IMG/VR virus record: IMGVR_UViG_3300030103_001449
Location: 1-20,673 of that record
Source of the DNA: a virus
DNA length: 20,673 nt
Strand: one strand, 5' to 3'
The notes beneath the pieces were generated by a model. The model was not told the DNA's origin and did no database searches. It saw only the letters and a list, made by a program, of their open reading frames with translations. A program made the position numbers and the translations under genes. The stretch's first letter is position 1, and each line of letters opens with the position of its first letter. Shown here piece by piece: positions 1 through 6,052 of this stretch.

Positions 1-165
1 CTCTATTCTCCATCTATCAGCAGTATAATATTCTGAAGCTGCTCCAAGACCTGTTACTTGTTGAGCTCTTTGATAGATGCCAAAGTCCCCATTAATTAAA
101 ATGTTTCGTCTGCCTAAAGGGGTTGCGGTATTAATTAACTCTGCTGGTACGGTTGTATTTGCCAT
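1..165 (-). CDS. Partial tail fibre / receptor-binding protein, N-terminus only
   Basis: This is the first 55 codons of a fibre gene whose 3' part lies beyond the left edge. The ATG at 165 overlaps the upstream stop as TAATG, and a purine-rich AGAGG lies a few bases upstream, so the start is well supported. The frame is open to base 1. The translation contains GRRNILINGDFGIYQR at about residues 18-33 and YYTADRW at about residues 47-53. This pairing (GRxNxxxNGDxxIxQR, then a tyrosine/aspartate-rich patch ending in DRW) is common near the N-terminus of phage fibre and carbohydrate-binding appendage proteins. It shares the GRR-NGD-QR core with the 346-residue protein encoded at 368-1408, so the two are probably related receptor-binding proteins. 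Role in host recognition is inferred from family and position; the C-terminal specificity region is not in the window. Confidence 0.8.
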   Translation of the reverse strand, partial: MANTTVPAELINTATPLGRRNILINGDFGIYQRAQQVTGLGAASEYYTADRWRIE

Positions 166-365
166 TAGTCTGCCTCTTCTATGGTTAGTGTTCCTGCGTC
201 AACTTGTTGTTTGACTTCTCTGTAGTGTCTGTTGCCTTCATCTATTGGAATCCACATTTTTGTGCCATTTACCATAGCTTGTATGGTTACATTTTTTGTT
301 CCGTCTGGATTCTTCTGATACTTAGCATCAGTTATCGTCATGTGCTCTCTAAAATCTGTTGTCAT
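165..365 (-). CDS. Small conserved phage protein of unknown function (66 aa)
   Basis: A short gene between two fibre genes, two bases after the stop of the upstream fibre and coupled by TAATG to the downstream one. The product is charged and soluble, with no signal peptide or membrane segment. The central stretch reads NPDGTKNVTIQAMVNGTKMW (about residues 19-38), followed by a Pro-Ile-Asp and a charged helical C-terminus rich in Gln, Glu and Val. I recall similar short proteins beside fibre genes in marine phage genomes but cannot name a function. The first ATG (365) has no strong ribosome-binding site; an in-frame ATG at codon 9 has AGAGAG only three bases upstream, which is too close, so I keep the first. 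Its position suggests a fibre-associated or accessory structural role, which is inference only. Confidence 0.75.
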   Translation of the reverse strand: MTTDFREHMTITDAKYQKNPDGTKNVTIQAMVNGTKMWIPIDEGNRHYREVKQQVDAGTLTIEEAD

Positions 366-367
366 AA

Positions 368-1408
368 TTAAAAATCCGAATCTGCAAATAAACCTGCTGT
401 GCCTTCTGGATTACCAGAAAAATAAAACCAACTATTACTGTTAAAATTTATTGAAGACACACCTTCGTAAACATTTTGATTAGTACCACCTTGTGACCAA
501 GCAGCACTATTGCCTAAAAAGAAAGTTGGTTTGGCTCTTTTTTCTTGCCTAAAATGCCAAGCTTGCCAAACATTTCCATCGCTATTTAGTGATGAACCCC
601 AAATAGCATTATAGCCATCATCACTTGATTTAAGAACCTCTAGATATCTTTCGCAATGTGCTAATTCAACTTGCCTTGACCTGTACTCAAAAGGCGTTGG
701 ATTTCCTGCTTCTACTTGTAAGCCTGTAATCCTCAAATTGTTTGATGTGCTGTCAGCAAAATTAGCTTGATTTACTGCTCTGTTTGCAGCCACATTTGCC
801 CAAGTGTCAGCAACATGGCTACCAGAGGTAAAAGATGATCCTGCTGCTAACCATAAATTAACATTAAATTGATTATCACTTGAATCATCAAATTGATTAC
901 CGCCTGTGTCGCCAGAAAAAGTTAAAGTCTTATGTTCCCAAGTATTAGCTGAGTTAATTGTAAATTGTTGAACATTGAAATCGCTACCAGAATGTTTTGC
1001 ATTATATAGTTCTAAGTTGTATGTGCCTGTTTTATTAGAATAAATCCAAAATTGTACACTTACATCTTCAGCTTCACTTGTGCCAAATTTTAGACCAATA
1101 CAATTATTACCCTCAAATTTTGCTAACTGTAAAATTGCATAAGCACTAGAGGCTGGACTTGTATTAGCTGTTGTGCAATTAATTCTATGAGCCTGTCTAA
1201 ATCCATTGACAGCTACATCATTATCTTTGTACATACTGTAAACTCCAAAAGCACTAGAAGCTAAATTAAAACCATCGCAGCCACCTTTACCATTTTGACT
1301 TGTTGTAAGACCACCTCTTTGGTCAATCGTACAGTCTCCATTGCGATTCATTCTCCTGCCAAAAGCAGGATAACCAACCATACTTGTATCTACTTTAGTT
1401 AATGCCAT
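368..1408 (-). CDS. Tail fibre / receptor-binding protein (346 aa)
   Basis: Complete fibre-type protein. The N-terminal part carries GRRMNRNGDCTIDQRGG (about residues 17-33), the same GRR-NGD-QRG core as the fibre gene at the left edge. The middle is beta-rich and aromatic/Asn-rich, compatible with a jelly-roll carbohydrate-binding fold. Around residues 225-255 is the segment LRITGLQVEAG, then TPFEYRSRQVELAHCERYLE. The pattern 'ITGxQxExG...TPFExRS...ELAxCxRYxE' is very common in phage tail-fibre and appendage proteins at the end of a carbohydrate-binding-like domain. The last 90 residues are a Gly/Asn/Trp-rich distal segment. The ATG overlaps the upstream stop as TAATG and has AGAGGA about eight bases upstream. 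It probably forms part of the adhesin that binds the host surface; the target cannot be read from the sequence. Confidence 0.88.
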   Translation of the reverse strand: MALTKVDTSMVGYPAFGRRMNRNGDCTIDQRGGLTTSQNGKGGCDGFNLASSAFGVYSMYKDNDVAVNGFRQAHRINCTTANTSPASSAYAILQLAKFEGNNCIGLKFGTSEAEDVSVQFWIYSNKTGTYNLELYNAKHSGSDFNVQQFTINSANTWEHKTLTFSGDTGGNQFDDSSDNQFNVNLWLAAGSSFTSGSHVADTWANVAANRAVNQANFADSTSNNLRITGLQVEAGNPTPFEYRSRQVELAHCERYLEVLKSSDDGYNAIWGSSLNSDGNVWQAWHFRQEKRAKPTFFLGNSAAWSQGGTNQNVYEGVSSINFNSNSWFYFSGNPEGTAGLFADSDF

Positions 1409-1683
1409 TAGGGAGTTTCCTCTGCATCTCTAGCTGTTCTGTCTTTGTAGTCCTCTCTGCTTGTGACAAGGGTTACAAAGTCAGCTTTATTACTCGGAAT
1501 AGAATCTGTAAAAGATTCATCGTTCATAAGTTTAGTAGTCCACTCAGACTGCATACGCTTCCAACAGTTATTTATTTTTCCTGTCATAGCTTTTTGAGCC
1601 CAATCATCTATATCCAACAAATCGTTTTTTAAAACGAGTTGGTCGGTATCGTCTATTTCTATTGTTATTGTTAGTTTTGCCAT
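1408..1683 (-). CDS. Small conserved phage protein of unknown function (91 aa)
   Basis: Small acidic, mostly helical protein. I place the start at the ATG at 1683 (MAKLTITIEIDD...), not at the upstream in-frame ATG at 1725. The 1683 ATG has GAGGT at 1694-1698, whereas the 1725 ATG has no ribosome-binding site and would overlap the preceding fibre gene. A short N-terminal beta strand (KLTITIEIDD) is followed by a helical part with LDIDDWAQKAMTGKINNCWKR, a Trp-containing stretch, and a charged C-terminus ending near RTARDAEETP. Proteins with a 'DIxxWxxxAxxGKxNNCxxR' segment and an 'RDAE' tail recur in phage tail regions in my memory, but I know no assigned function. It sits between two fibre genes and is coupled to the downstream one by TAATG, so a fibre assembly or accessory role is plausible. 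Confidence 0.8.
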   Translation of the reverse strand: MAKLTITIEIDDTDQLVLKNDLLDIDDWAQKAMTGKINNCWKRMQSEWTTKLMNDESFTDSIPSNKADFVTLVTSREDYKDRTARDAEETP

Positions 1684-1693
1684 AATTAATTTT

Positions 1694-1698
1694 ACCTC
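1694..1698 (-). promoter_or_regulatory. Ribosome-binding site selecting the start at 1683
   Basis: GAGGT on the minus strand, ten bases before the ATG at 1683. It decides in favour of this start over the ATG at 1725, which has only an AT-rich leader with no purine-rich core. Confidence 0.6.
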
Positions 1699-1703
1699 GT
1701 TTT

Positions 1704-3707
1704 CTAACTTAGTAGTTGAATACAAAAATTTGAATTTGAATCTATATCCATTTGTGCCGTGCCACCGCTTTGATAAATTCTAATATAAGCAGTATCACTA
1801 GCATCCATATCGGCTACACATGTAAATCCCATAGTCACATAAGCAGGAGCAGCGTTAAAATGTTGAGAACCGTTACCCATCAAATCACCCCACCTGTTAC
1901 CGTTACTTGTAACCAAATAAAGATAATAATAAGTAAAGTCTGTAGGAACGCTTTCCATTCTGATATTAGTTGAAACTAAATATTTGCCTGTAACAGGAGC
2001 AGTAAAAGTATAGGTGCTTGTATCAAAGTCGCTATTTACATCAAAAACTTCTGAGTTAAATTCTACTGTTTGATTTGTATTAATAGGTATATTATGTTGA
2101 ACGCTGCCTCTTTGTACATGAACTGATGGTTGCTTAGGTTTGGTTACATGACCTGCCGAGTCAATACGCATTCTTTCAGAATTACTTGTGCCAAATAATA
2201 AAGATCCTGCTTCTCTATTCCAAAGATATCCTGTTGTGCCACTAACAAGAAGGTCTAAACCATCAGTAGCACTATTACCTGTTATGCTATCTGATACTTT
2301 TATAATTGAACTTTGTGTACTGGAATGGACATTGAGCTCTCCTGAAGGACTCGTAGTTCCTATTCCAACGCTTGCTCCATCAATAATCATGCGTTCAGTT
2401 CCGCCAGTATCAAACCTTATTTTGTCCTCGTCAGAACTTTCTTCGACCATTACTTTAGTATCGCCATCAGCGTCTGATAACTGTATGGCAGAGTTTATTT
2501 GCCCGACAGCGATTGACATAACTTCAACAGATACACCGTTTGCTGGGGCCTCAGTTAGCGTCAAAGTTGTACCGCTAACGCTATAAGTCGCTTTTTCCTG
2601 ATAGACTCCACCGACATACACTTGTGTATTGTTTTCGTTAGCTGGAGCTGCTGCTAAAGTAAAAGCAGTAGTCGAACCATTACCTGTAAACTCATCTATT
2701 AAAACACTGGAAGCCGCAGCGCTAATATCTAAAACTGTATGCGTAATAGCTTCTACTGCTGTTCCTGTTGGTGGAGCCGTAGAAAAAGTTAGTGTCTGGC
2801 CTGAAATACTGTAAGTGCTTTTGTTTTGATAAGTACCGTCTATGTAAACTTGTACGTTGTTTTCGCTCACAGGAGTTACTCCTAAATCTAAAGTAGTATC
2901 ACTGTTATCTCCTGTCATGGTTGCAATAACCATGTTTGCTCCTTGTAAATTACTTAGAGCAGAATATATTGTTACCTCCCTACCAGAGGCTGGAGCTGTA
3001 CTTAGCGTAACAGTCGTGCCCGAAACGCTATAAGAATTATGTGCTTGGAATACCCCGTCTATAAAAACTAATAATTGTTTCTCATCTTGTACTGCATTTG
3101 AAATAGTAAAAGCAGTCGTAGAAGCATTTGCAGTCGTATAAGTATTAGTTACAAGAAAATCTGAACCATCTGCTAGATCACCCCAAGCATTTGTATAACC
3201 CTCAAACTTACCCGTTGTTGAGTTATATCTTAAATAACCTGCTTCTGGAGATCCGGGTCTCTGTGCAGTCGTACCTACAGGGACGTGTAAAGAATCTGTT
3301 TGTGAGCCTAAATCAAGAGATACCTCAGGAGTTGAGTCACCAAAACCCATTTTATTACTTGATAAAGTAATATCATTACCAGAGAGGTTGAAAGTATCAA
3401 CCATCCCTGCTGTCAATCTAAGTTCTACTTTATCGCCTGAACTAAAAGCTCTAGCAGTAGTTCCCTCTTGAGCTCTAACTACAGTTAAATTTTGATTACC
3501 TGCATTACCAGATGAAAAAGTAACTTTTACTATTTCATTATTGGTATCGTCATCAAGAGTAACAAAGAAAAAATTATCGGTTGCAGGGTCTGTTGGATCG
3601 GCAACAGGAAATACACTACCCTCCGTCACCGGAATGGTAGTCGTAGAATTATTTACCCCACTAGATAGCGTGGTTTTGGCATTGTTCTTAAACGCAAGGC
3701 CCGTCAC
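1704..3707 (-). CDS. Long tail fibre protein with tandem beta repeats and C1q-like tip (667 aa)
   Basis: Starts with GTG at 3707, preceded at 8 bases by a perfect AGGAGG. Residues about 1-105 match the phage fibre N-terminal pattern in which a TTIPV segment leads to TVVRAQEGTTARAFSSGDKV and a trailing LRLTAGM; this end probably attaches to the tail. Residues about 125-180 hold a linker with GTTAQRPGSPEAGYLRYNS, common in fibre shafts. Three tandem repeats follow at about residues 185-402, each with a (V/F)(I/V)xGxxQ core and a Y-S-(V/I)-S-G turn. Next come RMIIDGASVGIGTTSPSGEL and a second SERMRIDSAGHV segment, typical of shaft-to-tip transitions. The last roughly 140 residues (525-667) resemble a C1q/TNF-like trimeric jelly roll, with YTFTAPVTGKYLVS and a terminal FCIQLLS strand. 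No S74-type autocleaving chaperone domain is visible. Probably a trimeric adhesin. Confidence 0.88.
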   Translation of the reverse strand: MTGLAFKNNAKTTLSSGVNNSTTTIPVTEGSVFPVADPTDPATDNFFFVTLDDDTNNEIVKVTFSSGNAGNQNLTVVRAQEGTTARAFSSGDKVELRLTAGMVDTFNLSGNDITLSSNKMGFGDSTPEVSLDLGSQTDSLHVPVGTTAQRPGSPEAGYLRYNSTTGKFEGYTNAWGDLADGSDFLVTNTYTTANASTTAFTISNAVQDEKQLLVFIDGVFQAHNSYSVSGTTVTLSTAPASGREVTIYSALSNLQGANMVIATMTGDNSDTTLDLGVTPVSENNVQVYIDGTYQNKSTYSISGQTLTFSTAPPTGTAVEAITHTVLDISAAASSVLIDEFTGNGSTTAFTLAAAPANENNTQVYVGGVYQEKATYSVSGTTLTLTEAPANGVSVEVMSIAVGQINSAIQLSDADGDTKVMVEESSDEDKIRFDTGGTERMIIDGASVGIGTTSPSGELNVHSSTQSSIIKVSDSITGNSATDGLDLLVSGTTGYLWNREAGSLLFGTSNSERMRIDSAGHVTKPKQPSVHVQRGSVQHNIPINTNQTVEFNSEVFDVNSDFDTSTYTFTAPVTGKYLVSTNIRMESVPTDFTYYYLYLVTSNGNRWGDLMGNGSQHFNAAPAYVTMGFTCVADMDASDTAYIRIYQSGGTAQMDIDSNSNFCIQLLS
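1707..2135 (-). other. C1q-like C-terminal domain of the fibre
   Basis: Residues about 525-667 of the fibre. Visible hallmarks are an early V-x-F-N-S-E-V-F-D strand, the YTFTAPVTGKYLVS strand-turn-strand (C1q domains have 'F-x-x-P-x-x-G-x-Y-x-F'), several aromatic strands and a closing FCIQLL strand at the very C-terminus. C1q-like domains trimerise and serve as binding tips; that function is inferred here from the family. Confidence 0.65.
2502..3155 (-). repeat. Three tandem beta repeats in fibre shaft (protein-level)
   Basis: Three diverged copies with a spacing of about 75 residues. Their cores read QLLVFIDGVFQ, VQVYIDGTYQ and TQVYVGGVYQ, each followed by a YSVSG or YSISG turn and a TLTxxxAP strand. 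They are diverged at DNA level, which suggests old internal duplication. They probably form a modular fibre shaft. Confidence 0.75.
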
Positions 3708-3715
3708 AGTTAAGT

Positions 3716-3721
3716 CCTCCT
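3716..3721 (-). promoter_or_regulatory. Strong ribosome-binding site for the GTG start of the fibre gene
   Basis: A perfect AGGAGG on the minus strand, eight bases before the GTG at 3707. It overlaps the end of the upstream gene's stop region and compensates for the non-ATG start. Confidence 0.75.
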
Positions 3722-3722
3722 A

Positions 3723-4148
3723 TTAGCTGACTGTAACTGTCCAGGTAATTGTCATAGAGTCAGATGAACCTTTGTTAACTACAGAAAATTCTGTACGGCA
3801 AAGTAAAGTACCGCTAGAAGAAGCGTTCAAAATACCTGCTTCTGTAACTGCCCCAGTACCCGTGCCAGCTGCAAAAGTAGCCACGTAAGTTACTACAGCA
3901 CCAGATACAGTGGTACTTGTAAGAGCAACTCTTCCAAGTTCAGTTTCTAATGCAGTATCGCCAGCTGCAGGGTTGGTAGTACCAGAACCAATAGCCATGT
4001 GCGACATAGCAGTCGCTGTGGCATCTTTCATTCTAGAGGCTACATAACCTTTTCCAGCAGTAACAACAAGGTTATCAACTTCTTGTACGACTTCATCGTT
4101 AAGGGCAATTGATAACTTACCTTTTAGTTTTAACCCATCATTTATCAT
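3723..4148 (-). CDS. Phage appendage/structural protein (141 aa)
   Basis: Small Thr/Ala/Gly-rich beta protein. It begins with MINDGLKLKGKLSIALND and contains VVTAGKGYVASRM (about residues 28-40), SHMAIGSGTT (about 49-58) and AVTEAGILNASSSGTLLCRT (about 99-118). It ends in a strand reading MTITWTVTVS. The pattern 'V(V/T)xxGxxxVAxRM ... MAIGxGxTxxxxxxTxLxxELxRVxLTS ... TEAGIFN' is a widespread small phage tail/fibre protein family in my recollection, without a firm biochemical role. The ATG at 4148 has GGAG (4156-4159) seven bases upstream. It lies between the repeat/cupredoxin protein and the long fibre, so it is probably a component of the same appendage. Confidence 0.82.
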   Translation of the reverse strand: MINDGLKLKGKLSIALNDEVVQEVDNLVVTAGKGYVASRMKDATATAMSHMAIGSGTTNPAAGDTALETELGRVALTSTTVSGAVVTYVATFAAGTGTGAVTEAGILNASSSGTLLCRTEFSVVNKGSSDSMTITWTVTVS

Positions 4149-4160
4149 GTGTTAGCTCCG

Positions 4161-5633
4161 TTAATTTAATACACTAGTGTTAAGCGCTGCAGTATTAAGT
4201 ACACTAGAAGCTCCAGATACAAATGTAATACTCAGCGATTCGGATATTGTAGCACTATCTGAAAGAGATTTGCTAAAAGTTAAAGATTGAATAGCCTCAC
4301 TTAAATTAGGGGTGTCCGTAATCACCTGTCCCGGATTAACAAAAGGCGTATCTGACATGGTTATACTGTCCGCAAACGCTGTAGCAAAAGCCAATGCAGC
4401 CGATTCCGATATGCTTGGGGCATCACTAGGAAAGGGTTGAGTGGTTACAACTACTTGAGTACCGTTTACACCATCAGTTCCGTCATCAACTGTAAGCACG
4501 TTACCTTTAACAATATTTATATCTGTTCGTAAATCATCACTAGCGCTAGCAGTATCATCTAAGGTGTAAGCATCTGCTAAAACGGTTGCATAACTGAAAA
4601 CTAGGGCTTCTGTAACACTAAAGTCTCCTGCTGCACTTATATTAGCCGCTCCTCCCATGCCTGAGTGAATACTACAGTAGTAATACAGTGCACTAGGCGT
4701 AGATCCGGTCACTTGTATACGTGTGTACGCACCTGAAGATCCTGGGGATCCGTTTGTAGTAACATTAGTGGTGTATTCGCTACCACCACTGTGCGTACCA
4801 TTGGATGTAGTAGAAAGACGTAAGGGGTGTCCTGAGTTACTAGAATCAGCCTGATCGAAGGTGTACGTGGCGCCTACCTTCAGTTGTACAGTGGCTTGTT
4901 GAGTGCCATCTATAAAGTATTTATTACCGCTACCTGTGCTGACTACTGTTACTACAAAGGTTTGGTCAGAGGCAGTAGAATCATCCACAGCTTTACCTAT
5001 GGCTTTTACTTCGCTTTCAGACAAGGTAGAGCTATCTGATTGCCCTGTTTCAAAGCCTAATGCTGGTGCATCGCTTATTGTTGCCGTTTCTGCTTGCGCA
5101 CTAGAAAAACTTAATACAGGGCTCTCGCTAACTGTAGCACTATCAGCTTGAGCACTTGAAAAAGATAATACTGAGGACTCACTTACAGTTGCACTATCAG
5201 CTTGTGATGTAGAAAAAGCCAACGCTGCGGACTCACTTACAGTTGGTGTATCCGTAAACGCTCGTACGTAAGTAACAACTCTAGCTAAAGATTCAGAAAT
5301 AGTAGGCGTATCAGACAGTCCTTTGCCTACGGTCAATACGGCTTCTTCACTAACGCTAGTTGTATCGCTTGCTGCTTTAGAGAAACTAACAACAGGAGTA
5401 TCGGTAAGCGAGATTATAATTGCGTTTGGATGCCCTGAAGTAAAGAACAAGTCTTTAGAATCAGCGTCTAAGAATACGTTAGCAGCTGCTAAATTAACAA
5501 AAGTTAAGTCTTGCTCTAAGCCAACAAAGCTTAGATCGGTTTTTATGTTTTGAAAACTAGTTACCGGCTCTAACGAGTCGGTATCTATAATAATTCTTAG
5601 ATCAGTATGATCTACTGTAAATTTGAACGCCAT
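4161..5633 (-). CDS. Repeat-rich appendage protein with an inserted cupredoxin-like domain (490 aa)
   Basis: Mosaic structural protein. Residues 1-85 form a non-repeated N-terminus. Residues about 88-225 consist of short repeats of roughly 18-20 residues with a D-(S/T)-x-(T/S)-(V/I)-S-E-S core followed by a hydrophobic L-x-F strand. Residues about 232-336 are a different, Gly/Ser/Thr-rich domain with the ligand set of a type-1 copper site: H269 in SGHPLRLS, then C320, H323 and M326 in YYYCSIHSGMGG. The repeats resume after about residue 337 and continue to about 480, with an Asp-rich interruption near 360-395. There is no signal peptide. The ATG at 5633 overlaps the preceding stop as TAATG. 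The protein is likely a fibre or spike component; whether the cupredoxin-like domain binds copper or only stabilises the fold is not known from sequence. Confidence 0.85.
   Translation of the reverse strand: MAFKFTVDHTDLRIIIDTDSLEPVTSFQNIKTDLSFVGLEQDLTFVNLAAANVFLDADSKDLFFTSGHPNAIIISLTDTPVVSFSKAASDTTSVSEEAVLTVGKGLSDTPTISESLARVVTYVRAFTDTPTVSESAALAFSTSQADSATVSESSVLSFSSAQADSATVSESPVLSFSSAQAETATISDAPALGFETGQSDSSTLSESEVKAIGKAVDDSTASDQTFVVTVVSTGSGNKYFIDGTQQATVQLKVGATYTFDQADSSNSGHPLRLSTTSNGTHSGGSEYTTNVTTNGSPGSSGAYTRIQVTGSTPSALYYYCSIHSGMGGAANISAAGDFSVTEALVFSYATVLADAYTLDDTASASDDLRTDINIVKGNVLTVDDGTDGVNGTQVVVTTQPFPSDAPSISESAALAFATAFADSITMSDTPFVNPGQVITDTPNLSEAIQSLTFSKSLSDSATISESLSITFVSGASSVLNTAALNTSVLN
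4190..5375 (-). repeat. Degenerate D-x-x-T-x-S-E-S repeats split by the cupredoxin-like domain
   Basis: At protein level, about eight repeats lie upstream (5375-4960) and about five downstream (4625-4190) of the inserted domain. Some neighbouring copies are near-identical at DNA level, for example those around 5095-5225, where DSATVSES occurs twice with a 54-base period. These look like recent tandem duplications that could change copy number between relatives. Confidence 0.75.
4626..4940 (-). other. Cupredoxin-like domain (putative type-1 copper site)
   Basis: Residues about 232-336 of the 490-residue protein. The order of candidate ligands is His269, Cys320, His323, Met326. The His-to-Cys distance of 51 residues and the C-x2-H motif fit plastocyanin-like cupredoxins, while the loop from His to Met is shorter than in plastocyanin. 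A preceding VQLKVGATYTF strand matches the usual cupredoxin entry strand. All four ligands are present; copper binding is predicted, not shown. Confidence 0.7.
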
Positions 5634-6028
5634 TAATCAAAATCATCTCTTACTTTGAATTTGACTAAATCTTGTACGGTCTGTATTCCACCACCGCTTG
5701 TAGTGTGTTCTATTTCACCTTCAAATGTGCCTGAAGTTGTCCAAGTACCACTTGGAAAAGCCACGGCAACCTGTCCGGTTGATGCACCTGTAACCGTAGC
5801 AGAAGCATCTGTAATTGAAGCAGTTATTGTAGATAAAACAGTAGTTTTGCCTACCTCACGTATTCTTAACTTAACAGTTGCACCCGATAAAGAAACGGGT
5901 GCCCATGTAGTACTATCATCTGGATCTAAAGTTTTACCACTAGCCGCAGAGTTACTGTCTTTCAACGTAAAGTTAAGTTGAGGTAAAGTGTCCCCAACCA
6001 CTAGTTTTATTGTATTCGAATATGCCAT
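5633..6028 (-). CDS. Ig-like baseplate/fibre attachment protein (131 aa)
   Basis: Small all-beta protein beginning MAYSNTIKLVVGDTLPQLNF. The order of segments is GDTLPQLNFTLKDSN, a 'VSLSGATVKLRIRE' strand pair, a run of Thr/Ala-rich strands, 'GQVAVAFPSGTW' and 'GTFEGEIEHTTSGGGIQTV'. This matches the general layout of the Ig-like N-terminal module of BppU-type baseplate proteins (GDT-x-P ... L-x-G-A-x-V-x-L-x-I-R ... G-x-x-x-x-E), which makes up nearly the whole protein here. Such proteins usually anchor or extend tail appendages. The ATG at 6028 has GAGGT (6033-6037) upstream. It is the first gene after the giant internal protein and the last base of its stop is shared with the next start, so it opens the appendage block. 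Assignment to the exact family is tentative. Confidence 0.82.
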   Translation of the reverse strand: MAYSNTIKLVVGDTLPQLNFTLKDSNSAASGKTLDPDDSTTWAPVSLSGATVKLRIREVGKTTVLSTITASITDASATVTGASTGQVAVAFPSGTWTTSGTFEGEIEHTTSGGGIQTVQDLVKFKVRDDFD

Positions 6029-6052
6029 AGTTACCTCATTATATAGTATTTA

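Noticed and set aside
1684-1725. A start of the small gene at the ATG at 1725 (14 extra residues)
   Set aside because: There is no ribosome-binding site before it and it would overlap the upstream fibre gene, while the ATG at 1683 has GAGGT at a workable distance.
1704-2135. An S74-type intramolecular chaperone at the end of the long fibre
   Set aside because: The 'RMRIDSAGHV' segment often precedes such a domain, but here it is followed by a C1q-like domain and the protein ends without the Ser-Asp-x-x-x-K type chaperone motif.
6038-6043. TATAAT on the minus strand between the giant gene and the next gene, as a possible promoter -10 box
   Set aside because: It is immediately next to the ribosome-binding site GAGGT, so a transcript starting at the usual distance would lack that site, and there is no good -35 box upstream. 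The region is AT-rich enough for this to occur by chance.
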